A stretch of 38,259 nucleotides of DNA from CAZLGM01 sp964558875 (GTDB lineage: Bacteria > Desulfobacterota > Desulfobulbia > Desulfobulbales > Desulfocapsaceae). Shown here in pieces: positions 1-7,181 of this stretch (within the stretch, counting starts at the first letter, position 1; each line of letters starts with the position of its first letter). The translations under genes were made by a program, and so were the position numbers. The notes beneath the pieces were generated by a model. It saw only the letters and a program-made list of their open reading frames with translations. It searched no databases and was not told the DNA's origin. Where the stretch lies: assembly GCA_964558875.1 (NCBI GenBank), contig CAZLGM010000007.1, positions 1 to 38,259 on the forward strand. Direction: 5' to 3'.

Positions 1-1604
1 CCGGATGAAGGTTGTTGTTTTTCGGCTACAGTATCGGCAAGCCCCATACCATATGCTGAAAGAATGCCGGCAAAACGGTGAATAAAGATCGACCTGATCC
101 CAAGTCTGCGGGCAATGGCACAGGCATGTTGGCCTCCCGCCCCGCCGAAACAGGCGAGAATATGGTCCTTTGAGTCAAATCCCCGTAAAACCGAAACTTC
201 CCGGATGGGTCGTACCATCACCTCATTGGCAACCTGGAGGAAACCAAAGGCTGTTTCCTCAACAGTCAATGGAGGCGTGTTGGTTTGTTTGTAAAAGCTG
301 TTGATGGTGTCGGTCAGTTCAGCCATCCGATTGTATGAGGCGTCGCGATCCAGGGGTTGATCTTCATTTGGGCCGAATATGTGGGGAAAATAATCAGATT
401 GCAGCCGACCGAGAACCAGATTGGCATCGGTAATGGAGAGAAACCCGTTTTTCCGGTAACAGACCGGGCCGGGGTGAGCGCCTGAAGATTCAGGTCCAAC
501 CCTGAACATGCCGTTGTCAAAAAAGAGACGGGAGCCACCGCCGGCGGCAACTGTACGAATATCGAGTTGGGGTGCCTGAATCCGAACTCCGGCGGTCCTG
601 GTTTCAAATCTCAGATCATATTCGCCACCGTATCTTGATACATCGGTGGAAGTGCCGCCCATATCAAAGCCGATCACAGGTTTTTTTGATTCTCTGTCAT
701 AGGTGGTCATGGCGTAGCCGACTACACCGCCGGCGGGACCGGAGAGGATGGCCCGGCTGCCGGTAAAATCTTCAGCCGAAGTGAGGCCGCCATCTGATTG
801 CATGAACCAAAGCTTGGTCGTTTTCAGGCTGTCTGTAAACCCTTTTTTGAAGCTATTAAGATAGTCGTGGATATGCGGAGTCAGGTAACTGTCGACCATG
901 GTGGTATCACCTCGGGATACCAGCTTGACCATGGGGATGACCTGGGAGGAAAGGGAAATCTGGGAAAAACCTATTTCTTCGGCCAGTTTGCCGACAAGCT
1001 GCTCATGTTGAGGACAGCCGTATGCATGTAGAAAGACAATGGCAAGACTGGTGATTCCTGTCTGCAGCAGGGCTGTAAGCTTAGGGCGTAGCAGTTCCAG
1101 GTCCGGTTCTGAAAGCACGGCAAAACGTTCGCCAGTGACTGCAGTGATAACTTTACCTTCAAACGATTCATCTTTGTCCAGAAGACGGACTCGTTCATCC
1201 ACTTCGATGACTTCTTTGTACAGCAGTTCAGGTTTGTTTATACGCAGATCGAAGAGCTCAGGACGATCCTGGTTACCGATCTGCAGGATGTCTCCGAAAC
1301 CTTTGGTGGTCACAAGGCCGCATCGGGCTCCTTTTCGTTCCAGCAGGGCATTGGTGGCCACCGTGGTGCCCATTCTGATCCAATCGATGGGGGAGGGGTC
1401 AACAATATGGCTGTTTATCTGATCCGGAAAAAACTCGGACAGGATTCGCCGTATGCCTTCCCGTGGGGCGTCATCATAGTTGGCAGGGTCTTCAGAAAGC
1501 AGTTTGACTACCCGATATCCGGTGCTGCCCGGGACTTCGGCATATACATCGGTGAAGGTGCCACCACGGTCAATGGAAAAACGGAATGCTTTTGTTGTAC
1601 TCAT
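1..1604 (-). CDS. 5-oxoprolinase (ATP-hydrolysing), N-terminal part, truncated at window edge
   Basis: Reading the minus strand from an ATG at 1604 gives 534 uninterrupted codons that run off the left edge. The protein opens with an acetokinase-like phosphate-binding motif (IDRGGTFTDV), followed by RMGTTVATNALLERKG, a SGPAGGVVGY segment, GFDMGGTSTDVSRY, TVAAGGGSRLF and CFGGAGGQHACAIARRLG. This is the HyuA-type half of the OPLAH/hydantoinase family. The wording of these motifs matches the eukaryotic-type single-chain 5-oxoprolinase (about 1260-1290 residues), which cleaves 5-oxo-L-proline to glutamate using ATP. The HyuB-like half should lie beyond the edge. The start is well fixed because the codon immediately upstream is an in-frame TAG. 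Only a weak GAAG ribosome site is visible. The gene diverges from the Yip1 gene. An alternative call is a hydantoinase of another substrate, but the similarity to OPLAH is strong. Confidence 0.92.
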   Translation of the reverse strand, partial: MSTTKAFRFSIDRGGTFTDVYAEVPGSTGYRVVKLLSEDPANYDDAPREGIRRILSEFFPDQINSHIVDPSPIDWIRMGTTVATNALLERKGARCGLVTTKGFGDILQIGNQDRPELFDLRINKPELLYKEVIEVDERVRLLDKDESFEGKVITAVTGERFAVLSEPDLELLRPKLTALLQTGITSLAIVFLHAYGCPQHEQLVGKLAEEIGFSQISLSSQVIPMVKLVSRGDTTMVDSYLTPHIHDYLNSFKKGFTDSLKTTKLWFMQSDGGLTSAEDFTGSRAILSGPAGGVVGYAMTTYDRESKKPVIGFDMGGTSTDVSRYGGEYDLRFETRTAGVRIQAPQLDIRTVAAGGGSRLFFDNGMFRVGPESSGAHPGPVCYRKNGFLSITDANLVLGRLQSDYFPHIFGPNEDQPLDRDASYNRMAELTDTINSFYKQTNTPPLTVEETAFGFLQVANEVMVRPIREVSVLRGFDSKDHILACFGGAGGQHACAIARRLGIRSIFIHRFAGILSAYGMGLADTVAEKQQPSS

Positions 1605-1802
1605 CTACTTCGGGCGAATCGTGTTTAATTGTCAATTTATTCTGAATTGCAGCACTATACAGCATGAGGTGGAAAAACGGCAAGGTTGGTCTCCAAGCAA
1701 CATTACTTAAAATTGAAGTTTGCTCTACTTCTTAACTTTCTTTTTCCTTAGCAGTTTTTTATACTTGTGTACAAATTAAATCAATTTAAGAGGAATACCG
1801 GT

Positions 1803-2516
1803 ATGGACCAAGACAGCACACCAAAACTCCAGGGGGAAGGACCGAAGAAAGTAGACTTGCAGGAAATTATCGAAACGATGATGCAGGTTATTAAAAATCC
1901 AGCTGGGTTTTTCAGGTCGATGGAAAAAACCGGTGGGTTGGTTGACCCGATCGTGTTTCTGATCGTCATGGGCGTATTTTGCGGTCTCATTCAGGCGATT
2001 CTGACCCTGGTTGGGTTGGGTGGCCCTGCAGCATCATTCGGGATGGTCATTTTTTCACTTCTGATCATTCCAATCATGATTCTGCTCTTTGGTTTTGTCG
2101 TGGCTGCAATCCTGTTTGTGATCTGGAAACTGATGGGATCCGTTGAATCCTATGAAGTTGCTTTTCGATGTACGGCTTATACCAGCGGCATCTGTGTCAT
2201 TACAACCCTGTTGAGCGCTATCCCGTATATTGGATCTATTGTCAGTCTTCTCTGGATGATGTATCTATTGGTAACCGCTTCAGTGGAAGTACACCGGATC
2301 GAGTCTCGCAAAGCCTGGCTCGTTTTTGGAGTTCTTTGCGCTTTCATGATTATGACGTCCATCTCCGGTGAACGCCAGGCCAGGAACATAGAACAGAAGA
2401 CCGACGAGTTTACCAAAAAGCTCGAGGAAAAAATGGACGATATGACCCCTGAAGAAGCCGGACGTGCAGTAGGTGAGTTTTTGAAGGGGATGCAGGAGGC
2501 GACTGAGCAGAAATGA
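1803..2516 (+). CDS. Yip1-domain integral membrane protein
   Basis: A 237-residue protein. I chose the ATG at 1803 because AAGAGGA sits 8 bases upstream; an in-frame GTG at 1767 lacks such a site. The N-terminus is polar and contains a short amphipathic stretch ending in NPAGFFRSM, typical of the entry to bacterial Yip1 domains. It is followed by hydrophobic segments around residues 47-68, 75-105, 130-165 and 180-192. The C-terminal 40 residues are charged and probably helical or coiled coil (TDEFTKKLEEKMDDM). Yip1-family proteins in bacteria are membrane proteins of undefined function. There is no operon partner: the upstream gene is divergent and the downstream gene convergent. Family call is fairly sure, function unknown. 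Confidence 0.75.
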   Translation: MDQDSTPKLQGEGPKKVDLQEIIETMMQVIKNPAGFFRSMEKTGGLVDPIVFLIVMGVFCGLIQAILTLVGLGGPAASFGMVIFSLLIIPIMILLFGFVVAAILFVIWKLMGSVESYEVAFRCTAYTSGICVITTLLSAIPYIGSIVSLLWMMYLLVTASVEVHRIESRKAWLVFGVLCAFMIMTSISGERQARNIEQKTDEFTKKLEEKMDDMTPEEAGRAVGEFLKGMQEATEQK

Positions 2517-2527
2517 ATATTCCGGTC

Positions 2528-2557
2528 TGCTGAATTCCTGGAATTATTTATTCAGCA
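2528..2557 (+). terminator. Inverted repeat after the Yip1 gene, possible weak terminator
   Basis: Arms TGCTGAAT (2528-2535) and ATTCAGCA (2550-2557) are perfect complements separated by 14 bases, just after the stop codon at 2516. No T-run follows, so termination is uncertain. The rest of the gap to 2732 shows nothing I can name. Confidence 0.35.
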
Positions 2558-2732
2558 TGAATATAATCGGCTCATGTTGCATAAAAGCATACGTTACAGG
2601 TGTTGGTTGTTATCTTTGATAGGATAGAGTTGCTTTGCTCACTATAACAATAGCGTCAATGTGGCCATATGAAATCATGCACTCTGCATGTAATGTCTTC
2701 CCATTGAGTTGATTCCAGCTGTTCTCGCGCTT

Positions 2733-4280
2733 CTATAATGAACCAAGTTTGTTTACTGTAATCCCATGTTTCTTCATTCTATATTGCAGAGTGGAACGAG
2801 GGATGTTTAAAAGCCGTGCCGCACCGTTTCCACCACCAACAACACCTCTGCATTGTTTCAGTGCCTGAATGATATGCTTGCGCTCCGCATCTCCCAAAGT
2901 GGTTAGCTTTCCTGTTGTGTCTGCATTGGGAGCCTCTTCGGAGGGCATGGTCATGTTCTCAATGTGGTTGGCTGTGATCTGTCTGTCCGGATAAAGAATA
3001 ATCATGCGCTTAACAAAATTTTTCAGTTCACGGACATTACCGGGCCAATGATAGGACTCTAACTGATCAAGAATTTGTTGTGAGTAGTAAGGGGGAGGCT
3101 GATTGAGAGATTGAGACACATTATTTGTGATCTGCTCCACTAGAAAAGGAATATCGTCTTTCCTCTCTCTAAGAGGAGGAATATGGATTCGTATAATATT
3201 AAGCCTGTAGTAGAGATCCTTACGCAGTTTTCCAAGCTGGATGGATTGTTCAGGATCACGGTTGGTAGCGGCAATAATTCTAAAATCTACTTCTATTGAG
3301 CGAGTGTCACCGACCCGTTCAAACCTTCTCTCCTGAAGCACCTGCAGAAGCTTTGCCTGCAGACCGGCTGGCAACTCACCAACTTCGTCCAGGAAAATAG
3401 TCCCCTTATCCGCCATCTCAAATCTGCCGATCCGTTGTGAATCCGCCCCGGTAAACGCCCCTTTTGCATGACCGAATAACTCACTCTCAAAAAGGGTTTC
3501 CGGAATTGCCGGACAGTTCACTTTTACAAACATATGCTCGCTGCGGGAACTGAGTTGGTGTATGGTCCTGGCCAGAAAATCTTTCCCCGTCCCTGTCTCC
3601 CCGGTTATAAAGACGGCGGCATCGATGTCGGCAACTCGTGTTGCCAGCTCCAACACCCCTTTCATTTCCGAAGACACAGAGTAGAAATTTTCACTTTTAT
3701 ACTGATCGGCAACTTCCAGTAAGTAGTGTTTCTCCTTTTCAAGGTTCTGCTTTTCGTTTTTTAAACGGTTATAGGCCAACAGGTTGTCTACGGCAATAGC
3801 CACCTGCTTGGAAATCTCTGTCAGTAACTCCGTCAAAGCGGATAAATGGGCTGGAGTTGATCGAAAAGAAAAGTGCAGGGTTCCTAATACCGTATCCCGA
3901 ATTATGAGGGGAAAGGCCATGGTCGATGTCAAGCCCGCTTTAACCATCTGACCAATGGAGAAGAGCCCTTTGTAGCTTTTTAAGTCTTCAATAATGATAG
4001 GTTTTTTCGATTCGATGGCCATTTTTGCAATGGACCCTTTCTGCAAGGGTCGCCTGTCAAGACTTGAAATACCTTCCGGATTGATTCCATCAGCAATAGT
4101 AAAATACCGAAGGGATTGGCCCTCCTCTTCATAGATATTGATGCTTAACCGATCACAGGGAAGATGCTTTTTGATCTCATATGCAAGGGCATTAAAAAAC
4201 TCCTGATCAGATGTTTTGGCAACAACCGCATTCATGATCTCAAGCATTATCTGGTATCTGGTGGCAATGTCCAACTTCAT
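2733..4280 (-). CDS. Sigma-54-dependent transcriptional activator with GAF sensor domain
   Basis: A 515-residue NtrC/FhlA-type enhancer-binding protein. Residues about 20-165 form a GAF sensor, followed by a helical linker (about 170-195). The AAA+ domain has Walker A GETGTGKD (227-234), the sigma-54 contact loop GAFTGA (274-279), Walker B IFLDEV (295-300) and ATNRD further on. A Fis-type helix-turn-helix ends the protein (about 465-508, including GAARLLNIPRSTLQYRMKKHG). There is no receiver domain, so it probably senses a small molecule directly through GAF. Start codon is preceded by GGAGGA at good spacing. It diverges from suyA, and the gap holds a sigma-54 promoter and palindromes, so it is very likely the activator of the sulfolactate operon. 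This differs from the IclR-type regulators I recall for other sulfolactate clusters. The ligand (sulfolactate or DHPS) is inferred. Confidence 0.93.
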   Translation of the reverse strand: MKLDIATRYQIMLEIMNAVVAKTSDQEFFNALAYEIKKHLPCDRLSINIYEEEGQSLRYFTIADGINPEGISSLDRRPLQKGSIAKMAIESKKPIIIEDLKSYKGLFSIGQMVKAGLTSTMAFPLIIRDTVLGTLHFSFRSTPAHLSALTELLTEISKQVAIAVDNLLAYNRLKNEKQNLEKEKHYLLEVADQYKSENFYSVSSEMKGVLELATRVADIDAAVFITGETGTGKDFLARTIHQLSSRSEHMFVKVNCPAIPETLFESELFGHAKGAFTGADSQRIGRFEMADKGTIFLDEVGELPAGLQAKLLQVLQERRFERVGDTRSIEVDFRIIAATNRDPEQSIQLGKLRKDLYYRLNIIRIHIPPLRERKDDIPFLVEQITNNVSQSLNQPPPYYSQQILDQLESYHWPGNVRELKNFVKRMIILYPDRQITANHIENMTMPSEEAPNADTTGKLTTLGDAERKHIIQALKQCRGVVGGGNGAARLLNIPRSTLQYRMKKHGITVNKLGSL

Positions 4281-4383
4281 TGGCGTCCTCCGGCTTATTG
4301 CAAAACCCTGAATTCATGTGCTCCCGCAGGAAGTTCTCTTGGGGTGCATTCCAAAACTATCTTCCATACTCCTACCGAATCTT

Positions 4384-4430
4384 GTGCCGAAGTTCAAGCC
4401 CAATATTCGGCACGATGCCCAATATTGGGC
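4384..4430. promoter_or_regulatory. Palindromic upstream activator sites between the sigma-54 activator and suyA
   Basis: Two related 14-base sites lie 19 bases apart: GCCCAATATTCGGC (4398-4411) and the perfect palindrome GCCCAATATTGGGC (4417-4430). A further inverted repeat, GTGCCGAA (4384-4391) with TTCGGCAC (4406-4413), overlaps the first. They sit about 80-120 bases upstream of the -24/-12 promoter, the usual location for binding of a sigma-54 activator dimer. They also lie about 100-150 bases before the activator's own start, so autoregulation is possible. Assignment to this activator is inferred from position and symmetry. Confidence 0.7.
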
Positions 4431-4505
4431 CCAGGATAGATGAAAAACCCAAAGTAAACAATATGAAGTCTCATATATTCAGGTAGTTATGTGCTTGAGG
4501 CTAGT

Positions 4506-4521
4506 TGGCATCCATCTTGCT
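4506..4521 (+). promoter_or_regulatory. Sigma-54 (-24/-12) promoter of the suyAB-slc operon
   Basis: TGGCATCCATCTTGCT matches the sigma-54 consensus TGGCAC-N5-TTGC closely: GG at 4507-4508 and GC at 4519-4520, with the required spacing. Transcription would start near 4532, giving a leader of about 125 bases before suyA. A GAF/AAA+ activator gene and palindromic upstream sites next to it support the call. Confidence 0.85.
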
Positions 4522-4657
4522 TAATTAATAAGGTATGACAAGCCTGCTGCCTGGAGCTTGCTAAATTTTAAATAGAAAATCCAGAAGCCGACTGAAAGAT
4601 CGAACAACGGTCTTCCAAGTATCCTGGATGTTTAATAACCAACAAAGGAGACAGTTA

Positions 4658-4942
4658 ATGAGTATCGATTTTTTAGTGCATGAAGCCGTAGACGATGTTG
4701 GCGTAGTGGTGGTGGAGGGCCTTAAAGCGGGCCAGGAAATCATCGGCTGGGTCATGAAAGAAGATGAGACCATCACTGTGAAGATTATCAGTGATATTCC
4801 CATCGGTCACAAGTTGGCGTTGAAAGACCTTGCCGAAGGTGACACGGTGATCAAGTATAACACTGATATCGGCAAAGTTGTGGCTCCCATTAAGAAGGGC
4901 GAGCATCTTCATGTTCATAATGTAAAAACAAAAAGGTGGTAA
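4658..4942 (+). CDS. suyA: (2R)-sulfolactate sulfo-lyase, small subunit SuyA (SAF domain)
   Basis: A 94-residue protein made of one SAF domain, related to the N-terminal part of altronate dehydratase UxaA. Together with SuyB it cleaves (R)-3-sulfolactate to pyruvate and sulfite in the cytoplasm. The 94-residue length equals the usual SuyA length, and the next gene has SuyB size. The split into two genes and the following slcC/comC genes distinguish it from a sugar-acid dehydratase. The ATG at 4658 is chosen over one at 4628 because AAAGGAGA lies just upstream of the former. It is the first gene of the sigma-54-driven operon, and suyB starts 3 bases after its stop. Confidence 0.9.
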   Translation: MSIDFLVHEAVDDVGVVVVEGLKAGQEIIGWVMKEDETITVKIISDIPIGHKLALKDLAEGDTVIKYNTDIGKVVAPIKKGEHLHVHNVKTKRW

Positions 4943-4945
4943 GTG

Positions 4946-6106
4946 ATGGAAAGTAAATTTATGGGATATCGTCGTGAAAACGGCAGGGTTGGTGTTCGTA
5001 ACCATGTCATCATCTTGCCCCTGGATGACCTGTCCAATTCAGCCTGTGAAGCTGTAGGCAACAATGTCAAAGGAACTCTGGCTCTGCCTCATGCCTATGG
5101 CCGACTGCAATTCGGTGAAGATCTTGAATTGCATTTCCGTACCCTGATCGGTACCGGCTGCAACCCGAATATTGCCGCTGTCATCGTTATCGGTATCGAA
5201 CCGCAGTGGACCCAGCGCATTGTTGACGGAATAGCAAAAACCGGTAAACCTGTTGCAGGTTTCTCCATTGAGCAGAATGGTGACTACAATACCATCTGCG
5301 CGGCATCGAAGAAAGCAAAGGAATTCATGCATGCTGCCAGTGAAATCCCTCGAACAGAGTGTGATATCAGTGAACTGTGGATCGCCACCAAATGTGGTGA
5401 ATCCGACACAACTTCAGGCATTGCAACTAACCCGACTGTTGGTAATGCTTACGACAAGCTGTATGAAAACGGCAACACCATTTTGTTTGGTGAGACAACC
5501 GAGTTGACCGGTGGTGAACATCTGGTTTTGGAACGGTGTGCAAATGATGAGGTTCGTAAAGACTTCCAGTTCTATTTTGACCGCTACGCTAAGGTTGTTG
5601 ATGATAATAAAACCAGTGACCTGTCTGACTCTCAACCCACCAAAGGCAATATCGAAGGCGGCTTGACCACCATCGAAGAAAAAGCGCTTGGCAACATCCA
5701 GAAGATAGGTCGCAAGGCTCCGGTTGTCGGCTGTCTGGAAAAAGCTGTTGAACCAACCGGCCCCGGTCTCTGGTTCCAGGATTCCTCTTCTGCCGCTGCA
5801 GAGCAAGTAACCTTATGCGGTGCTTCAGGATTCGTCATCCATTTCTTTCCAACCGGCCAGGGCAACATCATCGGTAATCCAATCGTTCCGGTTATTAAAC
5901 TCTGTTCCAACCCGCGAACACTCAGAACCATGTCGGAACACTTTGATGTTGATGTCTCCGGTTTAATACGACGGGATATCAATCTAGATGAAGCAGGAGA
6001 CAAACTTCTTGACATGATGGTACGAACGGCCAATGGTCGTCTGACTGCAGCTGAAGTACTAGGCCATCGTGAGTTCATCATGACAAAACTGTACGAAAGT
6101 GCATAA
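4946..6106 (+). CDS. suyB: (2R)-sulfolactate sulfo-lyase, large subunit SuyB
   Basis: About 386 residues, the UxaA C-terminal family. Visible family segments are MGYRRENGRVGVRNHVIILP at the start, TKCGESDTTSGIATNPTVGN, FGETTELTGGEHL, TSDLSDSQPTKGNIEGGLTT and FFPTGQGNIIGNPIVPVIK. The length and these segments agree with SuyB as I remember it from Paracoccus and Chromohalobacter. It is the catalytic subunit, probably using a metal centre as in related dehydratases, and releases sulfite from (R)-sulfolactate. The ATG at 4946 is taken as start; a GTG at 4943 directly precedes it in frame, and AAAGGTGG serves either. Followed by a strong intercistronic hairpin before tctC. Confidence 0.9.
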   Translation: MESKFMGYRRENGRVGVRNHVIILPLDDLSNSACEAVGNNVKGTLALPHAYGRLQFGEDLELHFRTLIGTGCNPNIAAVIVIGIEPQWTQRIVDGIAKTGKPVAGFSIEQNGDYNTICAASKKAKEFMHAASEIPRTECDISELWIATKCGESDTTSGIATNPTVGNAYDKLYENGNTILFGETTELTGGEHLVLERCANDEVRKDFQFYFDRYAKVVDDNKTSDLSDSQPTKGNIEGGLTTIEEKALGNIQKIGRKAPVVGCLEKAVEPTGPGLWFQDSSSAAAEQVTLCGASGFVIHFFPTGQGNIIGNPIVPVIKLCSNPRTLRTMSEHFDVDVSGLIRRDINLDEAGDKLLDMMVRTANGRLTAAEVLGHREFIMTKLYESA

Positions 6107-6116
6107 TATTAAAAGT

Positions 6117-6145
6117 TGCAGTCGATCACCTGGTGATCGACTGCA
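6117..6145 (+). repeat. Strong intercistronic hairpin between suyB and tctC
   Basis: Perfect 14-base arms, TGCAGTCGATCACC (6117-6130) and its complement (6132-6145), surround a single base, so the real loop is 3-5 bases. No T-run follows, so it is not a standard terminator. It more likely stabilises or processes the mRNA before the binding-protein gene. Confidence 0.75.
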
Positions 6146-6167
6146 GTTAACTCAAAGAGGAGCACAC

Positions 6168-7115
6168 ATGAAACGTTTTGTAGTCTTACTTGCAGCACTG
6201 ATGTTTGTTTTACCATTCACAACTAACGCAAATGCAGGATTTCCCGAGAAAACAATAACCTATCAGATTCCATTTGGACCTGGTGGACAATCGGACCTTG
6301 AGGCCCGCAGGCAACAGCCGTTGCTGGAAAAGGCACTAGGTGTCAAAGTAGTTGTCCAGTATAAACCCGGTGGTGGAGGATCCCTCGGATGGACTCATAT
6401 GATCAAGCAGAAGCCAAACGGATATTTTATCTCAGGCATCAATATTCCTCATATTGTTCTGCAGCCGCTGGCACGTGGTAATGCCGGATACAAAACCGAG
6501 CAGCTCAAACCCATTGCAATCTTTCAAGCCACACCCATTGGTCTGGCTGTATTAAAGGACAGCCCGATCAACACCTTGGAAGACTTTGTTGCAGCAGCGA
6601 AAAAAAGCCCTGGTGCAGTAACATGTGGTGGTTCCGGAACCTGGTCCGGACATCATATCGCCCATCTGCAATTTGGCAAGATGGCAGGTGTTGGGATAAC
6701 CTATATTCCCAGTAAAGGTGCAGCAAAGAGTATTGCTGCGTTTCTTGGCGGACATGTAAAAGCGGTGTGGGCCAACAGTAATGATCTTGTTCAGCATGCG
6801 GATAAAATAAAGGTTTTAGCCTTTGGCACCAAAGAGCCATTTGCCAATATGCCGAATGTGCCGACATTTGAAAGCAAGGGATATAAACTCTACGCTTCAA
6901 TTGATCGAGGTGCCGGGGCTCCTCCAGGAACGCCTGATGATGTAATCAAGGTGCTGGAAAAAGCCTTTTTGGGTATTGCCAATAACCCAGATGTTCAAAA
7001 GCAGATGAAGAGAGACGGTTTCGTTCCTGTGGCCATGGGAGCCGAGGAAACTAAGAAGTATATCATGAATAAAATTCCCGAATGGCAGCCTGTCGTTAAA
7101 GAGTTCAAAAAATAG
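6168..7115 (+). CDS. TctC-type periplasmic solute-binding protein of a TTT transporter (probable sulfolactate importer)
   Basis: A 315-residue Bug/TctC-family protein. The ATG at 6168 is preceded by AAAGAGGAG; an upstream in-frame ATG at 6099 would disrupt the signal peptide. Residues 1-23 form a Sec signal peptide (MKRF, hydrophobic core, NANA cleavage before G24). The mature part contains IPFGPGGQSD near its start and KPGGGGSLGWTH, both typical of the family's ligand site, and APPGTPDDV near the C-terminus. It captures a carboxylate in the periplasm and delivers it to the TctA/TctB membrane unit encoded next. In Chromohalobacter a TTT system (SlcHFG) accompanies sulfolactate genes, so sulfolactate is the likely ligand. 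The gene is flanked on both sides by strong hairpins. Confidence 0.88.
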   Translation: MKRFVVLLAALMFVLPFTTNANAGFPEKTITYQIPFGPGGQSDLEARRQQPLLEKALGVKVVVQYKPGGGGSLGWTHMIKQKPNGYFISGINIPHIVLQPLARGNAGYKTEQLKPIAIFQATPIGLAVLKDSPINTLEDFVAAAKKSPGAVTCGGSGTWSGHHIAHLQFGKMAGVGITYIPSKGAAKSIAAFLGGHVKAVWANSNDLVQHADKIKVLAFGTKEPFANMPNVPTFESKGYKLYASIDRGAGAPPGTPDDVIKVLEKAFLGIANNPDVQKQMKRDGFVPVAMGAEETKKYIMNKIPEWQPVVKEFKK

Positions 7116-7131
7116 GATAGCAGTAGAAGAG

Positions 7132-7161
7132 ACTCACGGTGGTATCTATACCACCGTGAGT
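7132..7161 (+). repeat. Strong intercistronic hairpin between tctC and tctAB
   Basis: Perfect 13-base arms ACTCACGGTGGTA (7132-7144) and TACCACCGTGAGT (7149-7161) close a TCTA tetraloop. It lies between the stop of the binding-protein gene and the ribosome site of the transporter gene. No T-run follows. A 3' stabilising or differential-expression role is likely. Confidence 0.8.
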
Positions 7162-7181
7162 GCAGCTAAAAAGGAGACACC

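Noticed and set aside
314..1710. Several short frames of about 75-130 codons on both strands between 314 and 1710
   Set aside because: They are shadows of the minus-strand 5-oxoprolinase frame, or its upstream region, and show no family motifs.
4658..6106. Altronate or galactarate dehydratase (UxaA/GarD)
   Set aside because: The protein is split into 94- and 386-residue subunits as in SuyAB, and the neighbours are sulfolactate dehydrogenases rather than hexuronate genes.
6117..6145. Rho-independent terminator after suyB
   Set aside because: The stem is strong but no T-run follows and the downstream genes are co-oriented and functionally linked.
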